Origin: Massilia sp. R2A-15
Lineage (GTDB): Bacteria > Pseudomonadota > Gammaproteobacteria > Burkholderiales > Burkholderiaceae_D
Direction: 5' to 3'
NCBI RefSeq assembly: GCF_030704305.1
Contig: NZ_CP131935.1
Span: forward strand, 806,001-870,000
Length of the DNA: 64,000 nt
Part shown: positions 29,529 through 37,648 of the stretch, one piece after another
Layout: each line of letters begins with the position of its first letter
Numbering within the stretch: the first letter of the stretch is position 1
Notes under the pieces: generated by a model
Databases searched by the model: none
Told to the model about the DNA's origin: nothing
The model's input: the letters and a program-made list of their open reading frames with translations, nothing else
Position numbers and translations under genes: made by a program

Positions 29529-32500
29529 ATGTCCAAAACAGCCTTTAAACTCTCGACCGGTAATTTCTTCCAGGACTGGTCGGACCTGAGCCAGTTCACC
29601 GCTGACAACGACTGGTCCCACGTCGCCAGCATCGTCGGCTACAACGGCGCCGGCATGTCCGGCTCCCCGGGCAGGGACGCGGGCGCGCTGGTGGCCGACA
29701 ATCCCGTCTCCGCCACCCCCCAGTTGTTTTTCAACAGGGCGACCACCTTGTCGTCCGGCGGCGTGGCCGAGTTCCACAATCCAAACAACAGCGGCAATGC
29801 CGTGGTCGGCCTGCAGGGCTCGGGAACGGGGCAGGCGCCGAACCTGGTGCTCTACCTCGATTCGACCGGCATGGAGAAGGTCAACCTGACGCTGGACCTG
29901 CGCGACCTCGACGTGACCGACAACTCGATCCAGCAGATCGCCATTCAATACCGCATCGGCGACAGCGGCAACTGGACCAACATCGCGCCGAAGACGCCCA
30001 CCCCCGGCTCGACCGCCTACATCGCCGACGCCAGCGCGGCGGGCGGCGCAAGCCTGGTGACGCACGTCGACATCACCCTGCCATCGGCTGCCGACAACCA
30101 GGCCAACCTGCAGATTCGCATCCTCACGGTCGATGCCGCCGGCTCCGATGAATGGATCGGCATCGACAACATTGGCGTCACCGGCACGGCGATCGTGGTC
30201 GGCGCCGACACCACGGCGCCGACCATCGCGGCCGCATCGCCGGCCGACAACGCCACCAACGTGTCCGCGGGCGGCAACCTTACCGTGACGTTCAGCGAAG
30301 CGGTCAACCTCGGCACCGGCAACATCACGCTCACCGACGGCGCCGGCGACACGCGCATCATCGCGGTGACCGACGCCAGCCAGGTCAGCCTGAGCGGGCA
30401 GGTGCTGACGATCAATCCGACCGACGACCTGAAGCTGAGCGCCACCTACCACCTGACGCTGCCGGCCGGCGCCGTGGTCGACCTGGCCGGCAATGCCTTC
30501 GCCGGCAACGCCGCCAATCCGATCGATTTCGCCACCTCCTTGAAGTTCACCGGCATCTACGACATCCAGGGCGCCGGCCACACTTCGTCCATGGTGGGCC
30601 AGACGGTCCACACCGGCGGCGTAGTCACGGCCATCGACACCACCGGCAACAAGGGCTTCTGGATCCAGGACGCCGCCGGCGACGGCAACACCGCCACCTC
30701 CGACGCGATCTTCGTCTCGTCGACCCTGACCACCATCAAGGTCGGCGACCTGCTCGACCTGCAGGGCGTGGTCGAGGAGAGCACCAACGTCGGCAGCAAC
30801 ACCAACAATCTGACCGTCACGCAGCTCAATGCGGTCCAGAACCTGAGCATCGTCAGCCACAACAACGTGATCGCGCCGACCATCATCGGCGCGGGCGGGC
30901 GCGCGGTGCCCGGCGAAGTGGTCGACAGCGACCATTTCCGCGTGTTCAATCCGGACCACGACGCCATCGATTTCTACGAATCGGTGGAAGGCATGCTGCT
31001 GCAGGTCAAGAACGTCCAGGTGGTCAGCAACTCCGTGGCCGGCGCGACCTTCGTCGTCACCGACGGCGCCAGCGGCGCCAACGACCGCGGCGGCCTGACC
31101 AACTCGCTGGGCGACGTCAATCCGGAGCGCTTCCAGATCTACGCCGACACCGGCGTGACGACCGGCATCACCGGCGCCTACACTACCGGCGACACGCTGG
31201 GCGACGTCACCGGCGTGATGAGCTACTACAACGGCAACTACGAGCTGCTGCCGACCGCGCTGCCGGCCGGAGCCGTGCACCATGCGGCTTCGCGCGAGAC
31301 GACCGGCCTCTCCGGCGACGCCACCCATCTGTCGGTCGCCTCGTACAACCTGGGCGCCCTGAGCGTGAACGACTCCCAGGCCAAGTACGACGCCCTGGCC
31401 CACGACATCGTCGCCAACCTGGCCAGGCCCGACCTGCTGGGGCTGGAAGGCGTGCAGGACAGCAACGGCAACCTCGCCGGCGAACTGGGCGCCGACCTCA
31501 CGATTGGCAAGCTGATCGACGCCATCGTCGCTGCCGGCGGCCCGCGCTACCAGTTCGCCCAGGTCAATCCGTCCGACGAAAACACCAGCGGCGGCACGCT
31601 CAACACCAATGTGCGCAGCGTGGTGCTGTACAACGCCGACCGGGTGCAATACGTCGAAGAGTCGGCGCGCCTGCTCGACGACACCCATTCCGCCGATGGC
31701 ACGGCGTTCGCCAACGCGGTGCACCCGCTGGCGGCCGACTTCGTCTTCCGCGGCGAAACCGTCACCTATGTCGGCGTGGACATGGCCGGCCGCAGCCCCG
31801 GCGACGAGATGTTCGGCAAGAACCAGCCGGCCACCGTCGCCGGCGAGGCCCTGCGCGCCGACCAGATCGGCTCGGTGCAGGACTACGTCGCCGAACTGCA
31901 GGCGGCGCATCCGGGCAGCCACATCGTGGTGGGCGGCAATTTCAACGCCTACCAGTTCGACACGGCGATGACGGCGCTGGCCACCGGCGCCGGCCTGGTC
32001 AACCTGACCGACAAGCTGGGCGATGCGACCGACCGCTATACCGCCGCCACCAACGGCAACAACAGCCAGCTCGACCATCTGCTGGTGTCGGGCGACCTGG
32101 CCGGCCAGGCCCAGTTCGACATCGTCCACTTCAACACCAACCAGGCCGCCAACACCACCCAGGCCGACCGCGATCCGGTGCTGGGAACGTTTTACATCAA
32201 CAGCGCACCGGTGGCTGCGGACGACAGCTTCAATCTCAATGAAGACACGACGCTGACGATCAACGCCCTGCAAGGCGTGCTGGCCAACGACCACGACGTC
32301 AACCAGGACACCCTGTCGGTCAACGTGGTCACCGGCGTTGCCCACGGCAGCCTGGCGTGGAACAGCGACGGCTCCTTCAGCTACACGCCGGACGCCAACT
32401 ACAACGGCGCCGACAGTTTCAGCTACCTGGTCGACGATGGCCATGGCTTCAGCTCGGGCGCGACCGTGCAACTGACGGTCGATGCCGTCAACGATGCCCC

Positions 32501-33911
32501 GGTCCTGACGGCCGACGCGCCGGACACGGTGCTGGTCGAGGCGGGCATGAACGGCGACGGCATCGATGTGGCCACGGTGCAGCTGCACATGAGCGATATC
32601 GACAGCGCCACGCTGGTGCTCGGCAGCGACGGCTGGATCGACCAAGGCGACGGCCTGTACACCCAGGATGGCCAGTACGGCTGGGCCACGCTGGACATCA
32701 ACACCAACACCGTCACCTACCGGCTCGACAATGGCATGGCCGATTCGCTCGGCGCCGCCGACCACGTGCAGGAGCAGTTCACGGTCACCGTGAGCGACGG
32801 CGACGCCACGGCCAGCGTGCCGGTCACCTTCGACATCCAGGGCGCCAACGACAATCCGTTCGGCAAAGCGGACAAGGCCGTCGCGATGGAAGACTCGAGC
32901 GTGCTGATCAACGTACTGGCCAATGACGGCGACGCCGAGGGCGACGCGCTCGACATCGTGCTGGTCGGCGCCAAGTCCGCCCTGGGCGCCTCGCTGACCT
33001 TGGAAAACGGCCAGGTGCGCTACAGCGCCGATGCCGACCGCTTCGACCTGATGGCCTCCAACACCAAACTGGTCGACACGTTCACCTACCGCATCAGCGA
33101 CGGCCATGGCGGCTTGTCCGGCCCGATCTCGGCGCAAGTGACGGTGCAGGAAGCGGGCGACAACATCAGCGTGATGGGCACCGCCGGCAACGACACCTAC
33201 CGCGTCGTGCTCGGCAAGGACACCACCTACGATGGCGGCAAGGGCAACGACAAGATCATCGGCGCGGCCGGCGCCGACGTCCTGATCGGCGGCGAAGGCA
33301 ACGACACCATCGATGGCGGCGCCGGCAACGACGTCATCACCGGCAACGACGGCATCGACTCCCTGGCTGGCGGCGACGGCAACGACTCGCTCGACGGCGG
33401 CGCCGGCAACGACAGCCTGAACGGCGGAAATGGCGATGACTTCGTGGACGGCGGCATCGGCGACGACCTGGTGCAGGGCGGCGCGGGTGCCGATCGCCTG
33501 GTGGGCAACGCCGGCAACGACGCCATGTTGGGCGGTAAAGGCGACGACGTGCTCGACGGCGGCAGCGGCAACGACCTGTTCGTGTTCAGCCTCGGCAGCG
33601 GACACGACACGATCCTCGGCTTCAAGCCGGGCGAAGACACGATCCTGACCGGCTTCGGCGAAACGGGCGCCCTGGGCAATCCGTCCACCTGGGCCACGAC
33701 GATCCGCAACGCACCGCTGGCGGCGACGGCCGCGCCATGGAGCTTCGTCGACGTCGACGCCGACGGCAACGGCACGGCCGACGCGGTGGCGATCAGCGGT
33801 GGCAACCTGGGCAGCGACACCGTCGTGCTGGACGGCTGGTCGATCGCCACCCTGGTCGGCCAGAACTACCTGGACGCGCAACACCAGGCCATCGGCGGCT
33901 GGTTACACTAA
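29529..33911 (+). CDS. RTX protein with degenerate ExeM/NucH-type nuclease domain (type I secretion substrate)
   Basis: A 1460-residue protein without a Sec signal peptide, as expected for a type I substrate. Residues 1-220 are a beta domain. At 225-340 is an Ig-like domain (TTAPTIAAASPADNATNVSA). At 340-590 is an OB/lamin-tail-like region as in ExeM nucleases. At 600-890 is an endonuclease/exonuclease/phosphatase fold. At 895-1210 are cadherin-like domains (NEDTTLTINALQGVLANDHD). Nonapeptide RTX repeats occupy about 1215-1355 and the C-terminal secretion region follows. In the nuclease fold Asn607, Glu640 and Asp849-His850 are kept. The usual GD[FL]N is GNFN (Asn804) and the closing SDHDP is ADRDP (Arg881), and the conserved His-containing strand reads GVDMAGRS. 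Catalysis is therefore doubtful. Export by the system at 21472-25950 is inferred. Confidence 0.87.
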   Translation: MSKTAFKLSTGNFFQDWSDLSQFTADNDWSHVASIVGYNGAGMSGSPGRDAGALVADNPVSATPQLFFNRATTLSSGGVAEFHNPNNSGNAVVGLQGSGTGQAPNLVLYLDSTGMEKVNLTLDLRDLDVTDNSIQQIAIQYRIGDSGNWTNIAPKTPTPGSTAYIADASAAGGASLVTHVDITLPSAADNQANLQIRILTVDAAGSDEWIGIDNIGVTGTAIVVGADTTAPTIAAASPADNATNVSAGGNLTVTFSEAVNLGTGNITLTDGAGDTRIIAVTDASQVSLSGQVLTINPTDDLKLSATYHLTLPAGAVVDLAGNAFAGNAANPIDFATSLKFTGIYDIQGAGHTSSMVGQTVHTGGVVTAIDTTGNKGFWIQDAAGDGNTATSDAIFVSSTLTTIKVGDLLDLQGVVEESTNVGSNTNNLTVTQLNAVQNLSIVSHNNVIAPTIIGAGGRAVPGEVVDSDHFRVFNPDHDAIDFYESVEGMLLQVKNVQVVSNSVAGATFVVTDGASGANDRGGLTNSLGDVNPERFQIYADTGVTTGITGAYTTGDTLGDVTGVMSYYNGNYELLPTALPAGAVHHAASRETTGLSGDATHLSVASYNLGALSVNDSQAKYDALAHDIVANLARPDLLGLEGVQDSNGNLAGELGADLTIGKLIDAIVAAGGPRYQFAQVNPSDENTSGGTLNTNVRSVVLYNADRVQYVEESARLLDDTHSADGTAFANAVHPLAADFVFRGETVTYVGVDMAGRSPGDEMFGKNQPATVAGEALRADQIGSVQDYVAELQAAHPGSHIVVGGNFNAYQFDTAMTALATGAGLVNLTDKLGDATDRYTAATNGNNSQLDHLLVSGDLAGQAQFDIVHFNTNQAANTTQADRDPVLGTFYINSAPVAADDSFNLNEDTTLTINALQGVLANDHDVNQDTLSVNVVTGVAHGSLAWNSDGSFSYTPDANYNGADSFSYLVDDGHGFSSGATVQLTVDAVNDAPVLTADAPDTVLVEAGMNGDGIDVATVQLHMSDIDSATLVLGSDGWIDQGDGLYTQDGQYGWATLDINTNTVTYRLDNGMADSLGAADHVQEQFTVTVSDGDATASVPVTFDIQGANDNPFGKADKAVAMEDSSVLINVLANDGDAEGDALDIVLVGAKSALGASLTLENGQVRYSADADRFDLMASNTKLVDTFTYRISDGHGGLSGPISAQVTVQEAGDNISVMGTAGNDTYRVVLGKDTTYDGGKGNDKIIGAAGADVLIGGEGNDTIDGGAGNDVITGNDGIDSLAGGDGNDSLDGGAGNDSLNGGNGDDFVDGGIGDDLVQGGAGADRLVGNAGNDAMLGGKGDDVLDGGSGNDLFVFSLGSGHDTILGFKPGEDTILTGFGETGALGNPSTWATTIRNAPLAATAAPWSFVDVDADGNGTADAVAISGGNLGSDTVVLDGWSIATLVGQNYLDAQHQAIGGWLH
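33172..33600 (+). repeat. RTX nonapeptide repeats
   Basis: About a dozen glycine/aspartate nonapeptides of the type GGxGNDxIx encoded in tandem (for example GGAGNDVIT, GGDGNDSLD, GGKGDDVLD). They bind calcium in parallel beta-roll proteins and mark type I secretion substrates. Confidence 0.95.
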
Positions 33912-33921
33912 GAGAGGGCAG

Positions 33922-33964
33922 GGGCGGGGCGCGTCGGAAAACTTTACACTCGCCCCGCCTTTCA
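33922..33964 (+). terminator. Terminator-like hairpin after the RTX gene
   Basis: GGCGGGGCG pairs perfectly with CGCCCCGCC across a 19-base loop, followed by only three T residues. It is a weak Rho-independent terminator but stands directly after the stop codon. Confidence 0.55.
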
Positions 33965-34011
33965 TCCTCTGCGTCAAGATAAGTTGCTGTTGTTAAACAA
34001 TATTTTATTTC

Positions 34012-34027
34012 GGGCATGATTGTTGCA
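34012..34027 (+). promoter_or_regulatory. Sigma-54-type promoter of the first PEP-CTERM gene
   Basis: GGGCATGATTGTTGCA matches the -24/-12 consensus TGGCAC-N5-TTGCA at 9 of 11 positions, with exact GG-N10-GC spacing. It ends 32 bases before the start codon, leaving a normal leader. PEP-CTERM genes in related bacteria are known to depend on RpoN with the PrsK/PrsR pair, so the match is biologically reasonable. Confidence 0.6.
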
Positions 34028-34059
34028 TTGTTCCAATCAAGCCTACTACTGGAATCGAC

Positions 34060-34719
34060 ATGAACCTTAAACTTCTCCTCGCCTCGATCGCCCTGTGCGC
34101 CAGCGCCGCCACCCAGGCCGGCATCGTCGAAGGCATCGACGTCACCGGCATCACCGGGACCGTCGAGCAATTCAACGGCCTGCCGGTCACGGCAAGCACT
34201 TACGACTTCGGCAACGGCATGGTCTACACCAGCCTGACGGGCGATCCAGCCCAGATCAACTTCGACGGCTTTTATGTTCTGGGCGCGCTGGCTGGGGCAA
34301 ATGGCGGTTTCGAAGGCAGCAAGTATTTTGCTACCGGCGCCGGCCCGACCACGTTCGCGTTCAGTTTTGCCGGCGGCGTCAAGCGCTTCGGCTTCCACGG
34401 CACCGAGGCACTGAGCGAAGACGGCTCCCCGGCGGCGGACGGCATCATCGATGTGACGTTCTACGACATGAACAACGCGGTGATCGACACCGTGCACGCC
34501 AACTCCCTCGGCATGTGGTCCTGGGACGACTTCTACGGCTACGAAACCGATGCCGGCGCGATTGGCCGGGTCGAGTTCTCGGGCACGGGCGGCATGGTGC
34601 TCGACAATGTCGCGTTCGACAGCGCCGCAGCCGCCGTGCCGGAACCGGGCAGCTTGGCGCTGCTGGGCCTGGGCCTGGCCGGTTTCGCCGTCGCGCGCCG
34701 CAAGACAGCACGCAAGTAA
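34060..34719 (+). CDS. PEP-CTERM sorting-domain protein
   Basis: A 219-residue exported protein: signal peptide MNLKLLLASIALCASAATQA, a mature beta-rich domain of unknown function, and a C-terminal sorting tail with VPEPGSLALLGLGLAGFAVA and a basic end RRKTARK. This is the PEP-CTERM tripartite signal (Pro-Glu-Pro, hydrophobic helix, Arg-rich end), recognised and cleaved by an exosortase at the inner membrane before release or attachment to the surface or exopolysaccharide. The exosortase gene is not in this window. A sigma-54-like promoter precedes it and a strong terminator follows, so it is a single-gene unit. Confidence 0.93.
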   Translation: MNLKLLLASIALCASAATQAGIVEGIDVTGITGTVEQFNGLPVTASTYDFGNGMVYTSLTGDPAQINFDGFYVLGALAGANGGFEGSKYFATGAGPTTFAFSFAGGVKRFGFHGTEALSEDGSPAADGIIDVTFYDMNNAVIDTVHANSLGMWSWDDFYGYETDAGAIGRVEFSGTGGMVLDNVAFDSAAAAVPEPGSLALLGLGLAGFAVARRKTARK

Positions 34720-34749
34720 GGCATCGGCAGGGGAGGGCAACGCCTCATG

Positions 34750-34787
34750 GACACATGTGCCGCAAACGACACATGTGTCTTTTTTTT
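34750..34787 (+). terminator. Rho-independent terminator after the PEP-CTERM gene
   Basis: Perfect 10-bp stem GACACATGTG / CACATGTGTC, a 10-base loop and eight T residues. Confidence 0.9.
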
Positions 34788-34994
34788 GCCTTTTGCAAAT
34801 TCGACCGCTGCGGCGCGAAACGGCGCGCGGCACCAATAGCGGCGGGCATTTCCCCCTGTTAATTCGCCGGTGACGTGCATCGCCAAACAAAAATCGTATT
34901 GTCAAAGCCGGGCCTTCTCGTGCATAGTGGAATTGTTTGTTGTTCAATAGACATAATATTGCTACAAAAGCCACACTTTGCCTGGAATTGAACC

Positions 34995-35720
34995 ATGTCA
35001 GCACACGTCCTCGTCGTCGAAGCCGAGCCAGCGATCCAGCAATTGATCGGGTTGAACCTGACGCGCGCCGGCCACCGGGTCAGTTGCGTGCCGGACGCCG
35101 AATCGGCGCTGGCCGCGCTCGGCCAGGCGCTGCCGGACATGGTGCTGCTCGAATGGGACTTGCCCGGCCAGAGCGGCATCGCGCTGATCCGGCGCCTGCG
35201 CGCCCATCCGCAGGCGCGCGACCTGCCGATCATCATGGTGGCCGCGCGCAACGGCGAGCATGACAAGATCCTGGCCCTCGAATCGGGCGCCGACGACTAC
35301 ATCACCAAGCCGTTTTCCCCGCGCGAAATGATCGCCCGCATCCACGCCTTGCTGCGCCGGCGCGTGCCGCACGCGGCCGCCGACACCGTGCAGATGGCCG
35401 GCCTGCGGCTCGACCCCAGTACGCACCGGGTCACCGCCGGCGCGCGCCAGCTCGAACTGGGCCGCATCGAATTTCGCCTGCTGAACTTCCTGATGCATCA
35501 TCCGGAGCGGGTGCACAGCCGCGCCCAGCTGCTCGACAGCGTCTGGGGCAACCACGTGTTCCTCGACGAGCGCACCGTCGACGCCCACGTCGGCCGCCTG
35601 CGCAGCGCCTTGCAACCGAGCGGGCACCAGGACCATATCGAAACCGTGCGCGGCAGCGGCTACCGCTTCGTCGCGTGGGACGCGCGCCTGAAGATGGGCT
35701 GGCCGGGCGCCGCGGCATGA
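34995..35720 (+). CDS. PhoB/OmpR-like response regulator with altered receiver
   Basis: A 241-residue protein aligning with E. coli PhoB over its whole length: receiver (1-120) and winged-helix DNA-binding domain (135-235, ending TVRGSGYRFVAWD). The receiver lacks the phosphorylation residues. The acidic pocket Asp10 is Ala (VVEAEPAI), the acceptor Asp53 is Glu (LLEWDLPG) and the conserved Thr83 is Ala (IMVAARNG). Lys105 is kept (ITKPFSP). Glu at the acceptor site can mimic phosphorylation, so it may be permanently active. No sensor kinase is encoded nearby. It is 11 bases upstream of epsA and probably in the same operon. Confidence 0.88.
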   Translation: MSAHVLVVEAEPAIQQLIGLNLTRAGHRVSCVPDAESALAALGQALPDMVLLEWDLPGQSGIALIRRLRAHPQARDLPIIMVAARNGEHDKILALESGADDYITKPFSPREMIARIHALLRRRVPHAAADTVQMAGLRLDPSTHRVTAGARQLELGRIEFRLLNFLMHHPERVHSRAQLLDSVWGNHVFLDERTVDAHVGRLRSALQPSGHQDHIETVRGSGYRFVAWDARLKMGWPGAAA

Positions 35721-35731
35721 TCGCGTAAGCA

Positions 35732-36526
35732 TTGGAACCGGTCATCCTCAGCAAGCTCGAGCAGGAATACCTGCTGCGGGTGATCGAGTCGGCCCACCAG
35801 GTGCGCGATGCGCGCCAGTTTTTCCTCTGGACCCAGGGCCAGCTGCAGGCGCTGCTGCCGCATCAGCTGATGCTGTGCATGCAGTTCGACCCGGCCGGCG
35901 CGCTGCTGCGGCTCGAGCCGATGCACGCCGGCCTGCTGGACGATGCGGCGATGCGGCGCCTGTGCGATCCCTCGGACGGCTTGGCGGCGCGCCTGGCGCG
36001 CCATTGCCGCGACAGCGACCGGCTGCCGGCCATGACAGGGGGAGGGCGGCGCGCCGGCGACGCCATGCTCGAGCAATTTCGCCGCGAGTTGCAGCAGGCG
36101 GCCGGTCTCGACCATATGGTGGTGCACGGCAGCGGCGCGCTGGCCGGCGGCGCCACCCTGTTCGTGCTGTGCGGCTGGGGCGAGCAGCCGGCCGCGCGCC
36201 ACGCCTATTTCCTCGCGCTGCTCCTGCCTTACCTGCACATGGCGCTGCTGCGGCTGTCGGCGGGCGGGCGGCCCGCACTGGCGGCGCAGGAGGGGCTGGC
36301 GCGTCCGCTCAGCGCGCGTGAAACGGAGATCCTGCGCTGGGTCCGCGAAGGGAAGAGCAATTTCGAAGTCGGCTGCATCCTGGGCATCAGCGCACTGACC
36401 GTGAAAAACCACCTGCAGCGCATCTACCGCACCCTGGGCGTCTCCAACCGCACCCACGCTCTGGCGCGCTGCCTGGCGCTGCGCCTGCTCGAAGCGCCGG
36501 GGCCCGCCCTCGGTTCGCCGCAGTAA
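35732..36526 (+). CDS. epsA: LuxR-type transcriptional regulator EpsA (PEP-CTERM/exopolysaccharide-associated)
   Basis: A 264-residue regulator. The N-terminal 190 residues are an unassigned sensory or dimerisation domain starting EPVILSKLEQEYLLRVIESA, characteristic of the EpsA family found with XrtB exosortase and exopolysaccharide loci. The C-terminal part is a LuxR helix-turn-helix: LSARETEILRWVREGKSNFE and LTVKNHLQRIYRTLGVSNRT. An in-frame TAA two codons upstream forces the start to be the TTG at 35732 or later; TTG fits the family N-terminus. It directly follows the PhoB-like gene. Control of exopolysaccharide or PEP-CTERM genes is inferred from the family. Confidence 0.82.
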   Translation: MEPVILSKLEQEYLLRVIESAHQVRDARQFFLWTQGQLQALLPHQLMLCMQFDPAGALLRLEPMHAGLLDDAAMRRLCDPSDGLAARLARHCRDSDRLPAMTGGGRRAGDAMLEQFRRELQQAAGLDHMVVHGSGALAGGATLFVLCGWGEQPAARHAYFLALLLPYLHMALLRLSAGGRPALAAQEGLARPLSARETEILRWVREGKSNFEVGCILGISALTVKNHLQRIYRTLGVSNRTHALARCLALRLLEAPGPALGSPQ

Positions 36527-36723
36527 GGACGGATGCCGCTTCCGATTACACGGCATCGATTTATTTTGGCTGGGTAATTTAACCGTATGTTGAACGACAA
36601 TCGCCGTGCAATCATGCTGCGTTGGCGGACGATCCTCGTCGCCGCCTGGCCGTTTCGACAGCGGGGCGGCACGGCGGCGCGAATGCGCTTGACGCCGGCT
36701 TAGGGTGGCGCGATCATATATCA

Positions 36724-37146
36724 ATGCGACAACTTCTCCTGATCCTCTTCCTCGGCTGCTCCGCCTGTACTGTGGCGGGGCCGGTTCCCCCCGCGGCGCC
36801 AGCCGTCACCGCCACCGCCGCGCCTGCCAAAGGCGAGGACGCCGCGACGCTGCTGATCCGCCTGCGCGGCATGGTCGGCTCCGCCAGCTGCACCGAGTCC
36901 TCGCAATGCCGGACGGTCGCGGTGGGCGCGCGCGCCTGCGGCGGCCCGGAAGGCTATCTGCCGTACTCGACAACAGTGACCGCCAGCGCGCCCCTGCAGG
37001 AACTGGCGCGGCGCCATGCCGAGCGCCGCAAGGCCGACGTCGCCGCCTCCGGGATGCTGTCCACCTGCGAGGTCATTCCCGATCGTGGCGCCCTGTGCGT
37101 CGCAGGCACCTGCCAGCTGCGCACCATGGCCAACGACCCTAGCTGA
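36724..37146 (+). CDS. Small putative lipoprotein with conserved cysteines
   Basis: A 140-residue protein starting with a short hydrophobic signal (MRQLLLILFLGCSACTVAGP) with possible lipobox cysteines at 12 or 15. After a Pro/Ala-rich linker comes a compact domain with CTESSQCRTVAVGARACGGP and CEVIPDRGALCVAGTCQL, seven cysteines in all after the signal, suggesting disulphides in the periplasm. I recognise this cysteine pattern from unnamed proteobacterial proteins but know no function. The ATG at 36724 gives the signal peptide; the frame is open further upstream without one. Confidence 0.7.
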   Translation: MRQLLLILFLGCSACTVAGPVPPAAPAVTATAAPAKGEDAATLLIRLRGMVGSASCTESSQCRTVAVGARACGGPEGYLPYSTTVTASAPLQELARRHAERRKADVAASGMLSTCEVIPDRGALCVAGTCQLRTMANDPS

Positions 37147-37648
37147 TCCCTCACTGCCCGGCATGCGGCTCTTGGCCGGGTAGTTTCCGTCGTTCGATCG
37201 GTTCCTGCGGCCGCTCGCATTCGCCGTCCTCCCGCCGCGCCTCAGCGCTTTTCGCGCTGAGCTCCTCCCTTGTCATTTAAACCAAAAGTCAACTTTTCTT
37301 CTCGACAATAACGTCGCTGTCGAGGCGGCTTCCCGTATGCAATAAGCATGTGTGCCAATCTATGCGGCAATGCAACATTGCGCAAGCATGCGCATTGTTA
37401 AGAAAACATGACTTCCGGTCAAAAATTTGTCGGGAAATCTTACAGTCCAGCGGGGAAACATTGGTGATTCGCAACAACTCTTTGATTCCGCTGGATATTT
37501 TTTCCAGGCACAAATAATGCTTGTTCACAATCGCTGAGTTCGCTCGTCAACATGTCCGACGGCTTTTACTTGCACAACAAGCAGCAAGGTCCGGGTCACA
37601 AATCCGGGCGACCTATTTATCGAAAAGTTAACTAAAACTGGGGAAGAC
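37147..37648. other. AT-rich intergenic region before the second PEP-CTERM gene
   Basis: Roughly 500 bases, AT-rich from 37270 onward. It contains a sigma-54-like element at 37506-37521. A minus-strand frame at 37289-37528 has no domain, signal or ribosome binding site and is not called. No RNA gene is evident. Confidence 0.55.
37506..37521 (+). promoter_or_regulatory. Sigma-54-type promoter candidate of the second PEP-CTERM gene
   Basis: AGGCACAAATAATGCT has GGCAC and GC with exact GG-N10-GC spacing and matches the sigma-54 consensus at 8 of 11 positions. It would give a leader of about 115 bases before the GTG start. The match is weaker than that of the first PEP-CTERM gene. Confidence 0.45.

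Noticed and set aside
33172..33600. Short tandem repeats resembling a repeat array or CRISPR
   Set aside because: They are in-frame RTX nonapeptide codons within a long gene, with no spacer structure.
37289..37528. 79-codon minus-strand frame in the AT-rich gap before the second PEP-CTERM gene
   Set aside because: No domain, signal peptide or ribosome binding site, and it overlaps the sigma-54-like element.
37551..37575. Second sigma-54 candidate (GGCTTTTACTTGC) upstream of the second PEP-CTERM gene
   Set aside because: GG and GC are 9 rather than 10 bases apart, which sigma-54 does not tolerate well; the element at 37506 fits better.
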